In this document: one piece after another, positions 8,823 through 16,239 of the stretch
Position numbering within the stretch: position 1 is the stretch's first letter
Layout: each line of letters starts with the position of its first letter
Assembly (NCBI GenBank): GCA_965656195.1
Contig: CBFHJL010000034.1
Span: 1 to 27,859, forward strand
Direction: 5' to 3'
Length of the DNA stretch: 27,859 nucleotides
Origin: Brumimicrobium sp965656195
GTDB taxonomy: Bacteria > Bacteroidota > Bacteroidia > Flavobacteriales_D > Crocinitomicaceae
Translations under genes and position numbers: made by a program
The notes under the pieces: generated by a model
The model's database searches: none
Told to the model about the DNA's origin: nothing
Seen by the model: the letters and a program-made list of their open reading frames with translations, nothing else

Positions 8823-10239
8823 AATATATTTAATCATATTATTCGTTGTTGCTTTAAGTACTTTTTCAAGTGCTCAACAAGTTCCGTTTTTCAATCATAA
8901 TATTATTAATCCATTTGTGTACAACCCTTCAATGGCTGGTTATTCAGGTGATATGAATGCTTACGTTGTGAGGAATCAACGTTATATGGGATATGGAACG
9001 GGAGCAAGTAATAATATGTTGACTTTAGAAGGTAGTTTCATTATTCCTAACTCTGGGTTTGGTATGATTTTGAATCATAACTCAATTGGTTTGATTGATC
9101 AAGTTAGTGCCAACTTAAGCTACTCTTATCACCTTAAAATAAATGAAGATCATGATTTGAGATTCGGTGTGAGTGGAGGATATTTGGATAATAGAATAAA
9201 TACTTCTGCAATTGATGTATCTCAATTAAATGATCCATTTTTAGTAGGGCTTCGACCAAATGTAGGATCATACGACTTTAATTTTGGAGCGACATATTCA
9301 TTTAAAAATAATACAAGAATAGGTCTTTCAGTGCCTCAGTTAATTGGAAATAAGGTTAAGTATAGTAAGGAAGACTCTAGAGGTTATTATGCGTTAGCTC
9401 GTCATTTTATGTTGAGTGCAGAACATGATTTTAGATTTTTTGCTGATGATAATATTGTTATAAAACCGCAAGTATTGACAAGATATATTCCAGGTGCTCC
9501 CATTCAATATGATGTCACTGCTCATCTCGATTATAAGAATATTGGTTGGTTTTCAGCAACGTATAAATCTGACTATGCAGTACAATTTAATTTAGGTTTC
9601 CATCTTAAACAAGATTTGCATGTAGGTTACAGTTATGAATATGTAATTGGTTCATTCAGAAATTATTACTCAGGGTTTAATCATGAATTTCTTCTTGGGT
9701 ATACGTTTAAGTCTGGTAAATCTAAAAAGGTTGAGGTAATGATTCCTGATCCAGAAGTTGTAAAAGAAAATGAACGACTAGCAGAAGAGTTGAAGAACAA
9801 GGAACGCGAAATAGAAAAGAAAGATAGCTTGTTCGAAGAAGAGGTAGAGAAGAGAGTCGAAGAGGAATTGCGAAGAAGATTAGCGGAGATAGAGAAAGAG
9901 AAAAAAGAAAAAGAAGTTGACACTGATCCGATAACAGAGGATGAGCAGAAAGATTTAAGGGAAGCTCATGGTAAGCAATTTGAGGAAACGGATGGTACTG
10001 CTTCTCCAAGTGGGTATTATGTTGTAATCGGAGTTTACAGTTCAATGGAGAATGCTTCAACGAAAATAGATAGATATAAAAGTCTATTCCCAGACAGTTA
10101 CGTTGTTATAAATAATGAAAACACCTATCATTACGTAATAATCAAATATACTAGTCAAAGAAACGAAGCTTTTGATGCACTTTCTAAGTACAGGAATGAA
10201 ACGGGTGAAAGTGTATGGATATTAAGATATATTAAGTAA
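8815..10239 (+). CDS. PorP/SprF-family outer-membrane protein with C-terminal coiled coil and SPOR-like domain
   Basis: A 474-aa protein with a signal peptide (MNKIYLIILFVVALSTFSSA, then QQ). The N-terminal motif FFNHNIINPFVYNPSMAG and the following barrel strands to about residue 300 fit the PorP/SprF family, outer-membrane proteins that assist T9SS secretion or surface attachment of type B cargo (SprF with SprB in Flavobacterium johnsoniae). Residues about 303-390 are highly charged and heptad-like (ENERLAEELKNKEREIEKK), probably a periplasmic coiled coil. Residues about 398-474 (GYYVVIGVYSS ... ESVWILRYIK) have the alternating strand/helix pattern of a SPOR peptidoglycan-binding domain; this last call is by pattern only. 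The start overlaps the upstream gene by 8 bp, so the two are likely translationally coupled. Confidence 0.88.
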   Translation: MNKIYLIILFVVALSTFSSAQQVPFFNHNIINPFVYNPSMAGYSGDMNAYVVRNQRYMGYGTGASNNMLTLEGSFIIPNSGFGMILNHNSIGLIDQVSANLSYSYHLKINEDHDLRFGVSGGYLDNRINTSAIDVSQLNDPFLVGLRPNVGSYDFNFGATYSFKNNTRIGLSVPQLIGNKVKYSKEDSRGYYALARHFMLSAEHDFRFFADDNIVIKPQVLTRYIPGAPIQYDVTAHLDYKNIGWFSATYKSDYAVQFNLGFHLKQDLHVGYSYEYVIGSFRNYYSGFNHEFLLGYTFKSGKSKKVEVMIPDPEVVKENERLAEELKNKEREIEKKDSLFEEEVEKRVEEELRRRLAEIEKEKKEKEVDTDPITEDEQKDLREAHGKQFEETDGTASPSGYYVVIGVYSSMENASTKIDRYKSLFPDSYVVINNENTYHYVIIKYTSQRNEAFDALSKYRNETGESVWILRYIK

Positions 10240-10253
10240 TTATTAAGTTAAAT

Positions 10254-12512
10254 ATGGGCCGTATTGAAAGATATTATCATCTTGTTCTGATAGCTATCGC
10301 CATGTTCAGTCCCAATATCTTAAATGCTCAGTTTACTTTCGATTATTATGATTCTATTCAAGTTATTAAAGGACTTGATACCATAAGTCAACCTTGGACA
10401 GGTGGTATAAATCATACTCAAGTTTCGACCCTAGATTTTAATTTTGATGGTGAAGAAGATCTTTTTTTATTTGACAGGAGTTCAAATAAAATATCTCTAT
10501 TTTTAAAATCAACGAATGGAGGAGGTGATGTATATAGGTTTCAGATTAATGCTCACGCACACTTTCCTGCAGACTTAAGGTCTAGAGTAAAGCTGGTTGA
10601 CTTCAATAATGATGGTAAAAAGGATATTTTTGCTTTTACTTTCGGTGGGGTGAAAGTTTACAAGAATGAAGGTAATCAAAATGATGGCCTTCAGTGGACG
10701 CTATACAAGGACCCTTTAACATTTGATAATAACGGGAATACGAATAGCATATTTGTAAGCAGTGATGAGATCCCCGCATATACAGATGTAGATAACGATG
10801 GAGATATTGATATTTTAACATTCCATTCTTCCATCGCCAGAGTAGAATGGTACAAGAACCTATCTATTGAGAACTATGGAAATGCAGACTCTTTAGAGTT
10901 TGTGCTTCAAGAACCGTGTTGGGGTGATTTTGTAGAAAGTGGTTCCGGTAATTTAATTGAATTAGATTCGCAGCAATTGCCATGCGGATCAGTTATTAAA
11001 TCCAGAGTTGTGAGTGATAAACGATTCGCAAGACATGCTGCAGGAACGATGCTCGCTATTGATATTAATGATTCAGGATTAAAAGATTTAGTCATAGGTG
11101 ATGTCGGTTACAACTCGCTAACCTTGTTAATCAATGGAGGAGGTCCGCCTTCGGATAATGCCTTTATGATTAGCCAAGACCAAAGCTTTCCAAGTAATAC
11201 AACTCCTGTGGATATTTCTACTTTCCCTGCAGCGTTTTATGAAGATGTAGATTTTGATGGTGTAAAGGATTTACTTGTGGGTACAAATGCAAATGGAGCA
11301 TCAGAGAATACAGAAAGCTTATGGTTTTATAAAAACCTTGGAACAAATGACAATCCAAATTTCTCTTATGTTCAAAGGGATTTCTTGCAATATGAGATGA
11401 TTGAGAATGGAAAAGGCAGTAAACCTACGTTAGTGGATGTAAATAATGATGGTGTTTTGGATCTTTTGGTTTCTAATTATTTCAATTACAATGATGCAGG
11501 GTCAAATCAGACAAAAACTCAATACTACCTGAATACTAACACTAATGAAAATCCAATTTACAGATTACTCTTAGATAATTGGAATAACTTTGCTAATAGC
11601 GGATTAGGTTTGAATGCTTCTCCTACATTTGGAGACTTAGATGATGATGGAGATCAAGATATGATCGTTGGCTTTCAAGACGGATATCTATATTTTTACG
11701 AGAATACTGGTGGAGCTGGATCAATGAATTTCTCAACTCTACCAGTTCCATTGACTGATGTAAATGGAGATGTGATTCAAGTATCAGGATCCGCTTTCCC
11801 TCAGCTTTTTGATTTGAACAATGACGGTTTGAGTGATCTCGTTATTGGTCAATCTCAGCAGGGTATTGAGTATTTCGAAAATACTGGAACGTCTTCAAAT
11901 TACGAGTTTAGTTTAGTTACCGATAATCTTGGAAATGTTGATCTTCTAGATCCGCAATATTTACAAGCCACGGGAACACCAAATTTTATTAGAAAGAACG
12001 ATACTACATATTTGTTTGTCGGGAATAAAGCAGGTAGAATTCTCTTGTATGACGACATTGATGGTAACCTGCAGGACGGAAATAGTTTCAACCTACTTGA
12101 TGACGAATACCTTGGATTAGATGTAGGAGAGTATTCTGCACCTTCAATTTCTCCGCTAGGAAATTCTGATGAGTTTTTGTTACTGGTGGGTGGGGATTTA
12201 GGAGGGATCCTTTCCTTTAAAACTACAGATTCTTCTTCGCTGTCTCTGGAAGAATTAGATGGTCCTAATCTTTCTATAGTTACTTATCCAAACCCTTCTC
12301 TTGATGGTGTATTCAATGTGGAAGTAGAAAACTTTAATGACTTTATGACCTATGAGGTTCTTGAAATAAATGGAAGAAGAGTGATTGATAAAAAGAAGTT
12401 TTATAATAATGCTACTATAGATATTTCAAAAGGTTCACAAGGAATTTATGTTCTTTTAGTGAGAGATCAATACAACTCAATTATCTATTCAAACAAATTA
12501 GTCGTCAGGTAA
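10254..12512 (+). CDS. Secreted FG-GAP/VCBS repeat protein with T9SS type A sorting domain
   Basis: A 752-aa protein beginning with a signal peptide (hydrophobic HLVLIAIAMFSPNILNAQ). About eight calcium-loop motifs are visible (DFNFDGEEDLF, DFNNDGKKDIF, DVDNDGDIDIL, DINDSGLKDLV, DVDFDGVKDLL, DVNNDGVLDLL, DLDDDGDQDMI, DLNNDGLSDLV), enough for one seven- or eight-bladed propeller. Residues about 673-752 (LSIVTYPNPS ... GIYVLLVRDQ) form a type A T9SS sorting domain. It starts 14 bp after the PorP/SprF gene, so it probably belongs to the same transcript. The family is generally an extracellular binding protein; no catalytic motif is visible and the ligand is unknown. Confidence 0.9.
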   Translation: MGRIERYYHLVLIAIAMFSPNILNAQFTFDYYDSIQVIKGLDTISQPWTGGINHTQVSTLDFNFDGEEDLFLFDRSSNKISLFLKSTNGGGDVYRFQINAHAHFPADLRSRVKLVDFNNDGKKDIFAFTFGGVKVYKNEGNQNDGLQWTLYKDPLTFDNNGNTNSIFVSSDEIPAYTDVDNDGDIDILTFHSSIARVEWYKNLSIENYGNADSLEFVLQEPCWGDFVESGSGNLIELDSQQLPCGSVIKSRVVSDKRFARHAAGTMLAIDINDSGLKDLVIGDVGYNSLTLLINGGGPPSDNAFMISQDQSFPSNTTPVDISTFPAAFYEDVDFDGVKDLLVGTNANGASENTESLWFYKNLGTNDNPNFSYVQRDFLQYEMIENGKGSKPTLVDVNNDGVLDLLVSNYFNYNDAGSNQTKTQYYLNTNTNENPIYRLLLDNWNNFANSGLGLNASPTFGDLDDDGDQDMIVGFQDGYLYFYENTGGAGSMNFSTLPVPLTDVNGDVIQVSGSAFPQLFDLNNDGLSDLVIGQSQQGIEYFENTGTSSNYEFSLVTDNLGNVDLLDPQYLQATGTPNFIRKNDTTYLFVGNKAGRILLYDDIDGNLQDGNSFNLLDDEYLGLDVGEYSAPSISPLGNSDEFLLLVGGDLGGILSFKTTDSSSLSLEELDGPNLSIVTYPNPSLDGVFNVEVENFNDFMTYEVLEINGRRVIDKKKFYNNATIDISKGSQGIYVLLVRDQYNSIIYSNKLVVR

Positions 12513-12621
12513 ATTCACTATTGACATATTTTGACATCCGTGAATGAATAGCTAAAGGAAAAGCAATTAAACCACGAATGAACTTCTTTTACATCTAAAA
12601 TATCGATTATCTTTGTCTTTG
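12513..12621. other. Intergenic segment with inverted and direct repeats
   Basis: It contains an ATTCAC/GTGAAT inverted repeat (12513-12518 with 12540-12545) that encloses two TTGACAT copies starting 10 bp apart (12521 and 12531). There is no T tract, so it is not an obvious terminator. The 10-bp phasing would suit a DNA-binding protein, but this may be chance in AT-rich DNA. Confidence 0.3.
12608..12615 (+). promoter_or_regulatory. Possible Bacteroidota -7 promoter box (TATCTTTG)
   Basis: It matches the Bacteroidota -7 consensus TAnnTTTG exactly. Initiation about 6 nt downstream would fall almost on the ATG at 12622, implying a very short or absent leader. No convincing TTG -33 box lies 17-23 nt upstream, so confidence is low. 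Confidence 0.28.
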
Positions 12622-13191
12622 ATGAAATGGATAGGGGAAAGAATCAGTTTTAAAGACCATAAGGATAGTGTGACATTTGTTGTCTATCCTCCTAAGGTTG
12701 GGTTTAAGAAGAATCTTGTATTAGTATGGTTTATTTTATGGCTTTTAATTGGTGGCTATGTCACGACTCAGTTTTTCTATGAATATTCTGAAAAAGAAAA
12801 GATTGCATTGTTCGTGTTTATGGCTTTCTGGTTATACTTTGCTGTGAGAGTTCTTAAAGCCTTATTATATCTTTTCAAAGGAAGAGAGTTTATCAAATTA
12901 GATCAGACGGCGTTACGTGTCAAGAAAGCAACTGGTCGATACGGTAAAGCAAAGCAGTACTTTTTAGAAAACCTTACTAAGTTGAGAGTGAATGAATTGA
13001 AGTCAACTTCTATCCAGAAAGTTTTTGAGGATTCCATTTGGGTGAAAGGTACAGACAGAATTCAATTCGAATATATGGGTAAGCACTACAGCTTTGGAAG
13101 AAAACTTGATGAGAAAGACGCTAAGCTTGTTTTTCAGATCATTACGAAGCGAATTAATAAGTATTTAAAGCAAAAAGAGAAGCAAGGATAA
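12622..13191 (+). CDS. Two-TM inner-membrane protein of unknown function
   Basis: A 189-aa protein that I do not recognise by name. TTG codons at 12613 and 12619 are in frame, but ATG at 12622 gives the simpler start MKWIGERISF. Two hydrophobic segments are visible, about residues 31-53 (LVLVWFILWLLIGGYV) and 61-86 (IALFVFMAFWLYFAVRVLKA). They are followed by a basic cytosolic-looking region of about 100 residues with alternating short strands and a final helix (EKDAKLVFQIITKRINKYLK). This arrangement resembles small bacterial membrane proteins carrying a PH-like (YdbT-type) domain, but that is a guess. It lies between two secreted-protein genes with 109 bp and 71 bp of spacing, so its link to them is uncertain. 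Confidence 0.75.
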   Translation: MKWIGERISFKDHKDSVTFVVYPPKVGFKKNLVLVWFILWLLIGGYVTTQFFYEYSEKEKIALFVFMAFWLYFAVRVLKALLYLFKGREFIKLDQTALRVKKATGRYGKAKQYFLENLTKLRVNELKSTSIQKVFEDSIWVKGTDRIQFEYMGKHYSFGRKLDEKDAKLVFQIITKRINKYLKQKEKQG

Positions 13192-13216
13192 TACTACCAA
13201 TGTTATTCAATTATTA

Positions 13217-13247
13217 TTGGATAGTTGCTTGAGCCTTTTTAACTTTA
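13217..13247 (+). promoter_or_regulatory. Probable promoter of the GH18-like gene (TTG-N20-TAACTTTA)
   Basis: A TTG at 13217-13219 is followed after 20 nt by TAACTTTA at 13240-13247, one base from the Bacteroidota TAnnTTTG box. The ATG at 13263 would then carry a leader of roughly 10 nt. The spacing fits known Flavobacteriia promoters; the last base of the box does not match. Confidence 0.38.
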
Positions 13248-13262
13248 CTTCAAATTCGCTTA

Positions 13263-16235
13263 ATGAAATTTACTACTACTATTCTGTGCATTTTGATTTA
13301 TTGCGCTTTTACTGCTAAGGCACAATTCCCAAATACGTCAATTCATCAAGAACAATTAGAAAGCTATAACTCTAAAGGGTATGATTTCCAGTATTATGAG
13401 CAGAATAATTCTCCTGCTCACGTAAATAGTCAGTCAAAGAATAATTGCACTCTCGAGAAGTATGTTTTTGGTTGGCACCCATTCTGGAGTAATGGCTTAC
13501 AAGTCAATTACAATTGGGACTTATTATCAGATATGTCTTACTTTTCATATGAAGTTGACGCATCTACCGGAAATGCATTGACCACGCATGGTTTTTCAAC
13601 AGCACAGGCCGTTACAGATGCACTAAGTAATGGTGTGCGTGTAAACCTTTGCGTAACCCTTTTCTCAAATCATGCTACTTTTTTAAGTAACGCAACTTCA
13701 CGTCAGACACTAATAACCAACCTTATTAATTTGGTACAGAGTCGAGGAGCTCATGGAGTCAATATCGATTTCGAAAGCATGTCTTCCTCAGTTTCTCCAG
13801 ATTTCACCTCTTTCATGATCGATCTGTGCACTCAGATGCATAATCAAATTCCAGGCTCTCAGGTTTCAATGGCAATGCATGCGGTAGACTGGAGCGGGTT
13901 TTATGATATTCCTGCACTAGAACCACATGTAGATCTTTTTTGTATAATGGGGTATGATTACTACTGGACAGGGAGTGCTAATGCTGGACCAAATGATCCG
14001 CTTTACCATTTTCAAAATACCTATAATTATACGTTGTCGAAATCTACAACATATTACTTGGAGAGAGGTATTCCTCCTTCCAAACTGATACTTGGATTAC
14101 CATATTATGGAAGAGAGTGGGAAGTAAACGCTCATAACTTACCGGCGTCAACAATGAGTAACGGAACAGCTGTATTCTATAATACGGTGAAGAACAATAA
14201 TAGCGGCGACTACGATCTGGCCAATAGAAATTATGAGCCCGAAAGTCGATCAGTCTATTATAACTTTTTCGATGGTGGGAATCCAGTTCAGTGTTTTATA
14301 TCTGAAGAAGAAGAACTCGGCGAACGCATGGAGTTTATCAATCAAAGAGGACTTGCTGGTATGGGTATTTGGGCTTTGGGATACGATGACGGCTACACTG
14401 AGCTGTGGACTGAAATTCAAGATCACTTTACATCCTGTTATGAGCAAAGTTGTACCGGCACGTTCTATGATATTGGAGGAGGTCCGCTCAAAAACTACTA
14501 TGATGATGAGAATTACACGTTTACAATTGCACCGGATAATGCAGTAAGTCTTGATATTAATTTTACTTCCTTTGATGTTGAGCAAGGTTTTGATTATTTA
14601 TATGTTTATGATGGTTACGATGATAATGCTCCTCAAATAACAGGCAGTCCGTTTTCAGGAGTAAACATACCAGCTTCGTTTACTACAACTTCTGGAGCTG
14701 TTACTTTTAAATTCACGTCTGATGGAAGTACTGTAGGTGGTGGTTTTGAAGGGACTTATTCATGCAATACCGATATTGTCTCTCCTTTTACGAGTATTAA
14801 TGCTATGAATTCAAGTTGGCAAACAGATGATTTTAACCAAGCATTTACAGATGAAGACGACGTTAACGGAGTGGGAATTCATAAGTCTTACTACCATGTA
14901 GGTCACCGTATAAATGGTGTGTGGAAAGCGAATGAGAATCGTGGTTTCTTTAATGATCATTTTGACGATCAAGATTTAAATCCAGAATGGACAGCTGAAA
15001 GTGGTACTTGGTCCGAATCTACAAGCAATACGCTTGTCCAAACCGATGAAACGCTAGGAAATACTAACCTTTGGACTGATTTGAATCAGAGCCTCTCGAA
15101 CCATCATGTATATCACTGGAAGGGGAAATTATCTGGCTCAGGAACAAATCGACGCGCTGGATTGCATATCTTTTGTGATGATGCAGTTGCTGCAAACAGA
15201 GGTAACTCTTACTTTGTTTGGTTTAGACTGGATGATGACAAAGTTCAATTCTATAAAGTTGAAAATGATGCCTTTGGCGCTCCTAAAGTAGACAATGTAT
15301 TTGATTTTCAGGAAAATGTGTGGTATGATTTTAAATTGATCTACGATCGAATCGGTGGTGGAGTTTGGATTTATGTCAACGATGAACTTGTAGGTCAGTG
15401 GAATGACTCATCGCCTATTTCTTCAGGAGACTTTATTTCTTTTAGATCAGGAAATGCAGAATTTGAAGTGGATTCCCTTACAGTTTATAGATCGAGATTT
15501 CCCTCAGTTACTGTAAATGTAGGTAATGGACTCAATGATGATATAAAAGTGCAGAATTCATCTCCTGGTCAATCAGCGGGTAGAGTATTATCCATAGTGA
15601 AAGATAATGCGAATAATCTTTCTCAGGTAGATGAATCATGGATCGATGTTGATTGGACTCCGCCGCATCACTTTTATCTAAATGATGGTGATATTGCTGG
15701 ATTAGATCAGGATACAATTTACAATACGATTGCACAAGCGCATGCTAACTGGTCTGCAGTAGACACTCATTCTATGGTGAATGAATACGAGTACGCAATA
15801 GGAACTCAACCCAATTTGGATGATGTTGTTATGTGGACTACGAATAATTTGGATACGTCTATTCTTGATGTTTCGTCGTCAGGATTTACATGGGGAGAGT
15901 GGTATTATTTTTCTGTTCGATCAACGAATAATGCTGGACTCGTTAATACTATATCTTCCGATGGTTTTAGATTGATGTCTACAGCTGGATTGAATGAAGA
16001 GGGGTTTGGTATTCCTCGACTGTTTCCGAATCCATCGCATGTTTCTACTACTGTTCGTTCGTTAAACAATATTGAACAGGTCTCGTTATATGACTTGAAT
16101 GGAAAGTTAATATCTACCCAAAAAGGGGAGGGGAATGAGGTGAAAGTTAATGTTAGCTCTATTTCGAAAGGAGTCTATATTCTTCGGGTAAAAGAAGCGT
16201 TCAACACCTATGAATTAAGGCTGATTAAAGAATAA
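13263..16235 (+). CDS. Secreted GH18-like glycoside hydrolase with CUB domain and T9SS type A sorting domain
   Basis: A 990-aa exported enzyme. Residues 1-21 are a signal peptide (ending TAKAQ). Residues about 65-390 look like a GH18 TIM barrel: HGVNIDFE at 164-171 carries the catalytic D169 and E171, MGYDYYW at 229-235 supplies the expected tyrosine, and GIWALGYDDG around 368-377 is the terminal conserved Trp strand. The form of the motif is closer to YaaH/SleL-type N-acetylglucosaminidases than to classic chitinases. C397 to C501 spans a CUB domain (DYLYVYDG, GGGFEGTYSC). Residues about 560-690 resemble a LamG/concanavalin-like domain, and about 770-905 an FnIII-like region. Residues about 915-990 (FPNPSHV ... 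GVYILRVKEA) form a type A sorting domain. Substrate (chitin, peptidoglycan or another GlcNAc polymer) cannot be decided here. Confidence 0.87.
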   Translation: MKFTTTILCILIYCAFTAKAQFPNTSIHQEQLESYNSKGYDFQYYEQNNSPAHVNSQSKNNCTLEKYVFGWHPFWSNGLQVNYNWDLLSDMSYFSYEVDASTGNALTTHGFSTAQAVTDALSNGVRVNLCVTLFSNHATFLSNATSRQTLITNLINLVQSRGAHGVNIDFESMSSSVSPDFTSFMIDLCTQMHNQIPGSQVSMAMHAVDWSGFYDIPALEPHVDLFCIMGYDYYWTGSANAGPNDPLYHFQNTYNYTLSKSTTYYLERGIPPSKLILGLPYYGREWEVNAHNLPASTMSNGTAVFYNTVKNNNSGDYDLANRNYEPESRSVYYNFFDGGNPVQCFISEEEELGERMEFINQRGLAGMGIWALGYDDGYTELWTEIQDHFTSCYEQSCTGTFYDIGGGPLKNYYDDENYTFTIAPDNAVSLDINFTSFDVEQGFDYLYVYDGYDDNAPQITGSPFSGVNIPASFTTTSGAVTFKFTSDGSTVGGGFEGTYSCNTDIVSPFTSINAMNSSWQTDDFNQAFTDEDDVNGVGIHKSYYHVGHRINGVWKANENRGFFNDHFDDQDLNPEWTAESGTWSESTSNTLVQTDETLGNTNLWTDLNQSLSNHHVYHWKGKLSGSGTNRRAGLHIFCDDAVAANRGNSYFVWFRLDDDKVQFYKVENDAFGAPKVDNVFDFQENVWYDFKLIYDRIGGGVWIYVNDELVGQWNDSSPISSGDFISFRSGNAEFEVDSLTVYRSRFPSVTVNVGNGLNDDIKVQNSSPGQSAGRVLSIVKDNANNLSQVDESWIDVDWTPPHHFYLNDGDIAGLDQDTIYNTIAQAHANWSAVDTHSMVNEYEYAIGTQPNLDDVVMWTTNNLDTSILDVSSSGFTWGEWYYFSVRSTNNAGLVNTISSDGFRLMSTAGLNEEGFGIPRLFPNPSHVSTTVRSLNNIEQVSLYDLNGKLISTQKGEGNEVKVNVSSISKGVYILRVKEAFNTYELRLIKE

Positions 16236-16239
16236 GAGA

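Noticed and set aside
9681..10060. Minus-strand open frames of 80 and 112 codons opposite the PorP/SprF gene
   Set aside because: They are complements of the charged coiled-coil region, which gives Ser/Phe/Leu-rich translations by base composition alone.
13195..13224. CTACCAAT/ATTGGATAG imperfect hairpin after the two-TM gene
   Set aside because: The stem has a bulge and no following T tract at the right distance, and it overlaps the probable promoter of the next gene.
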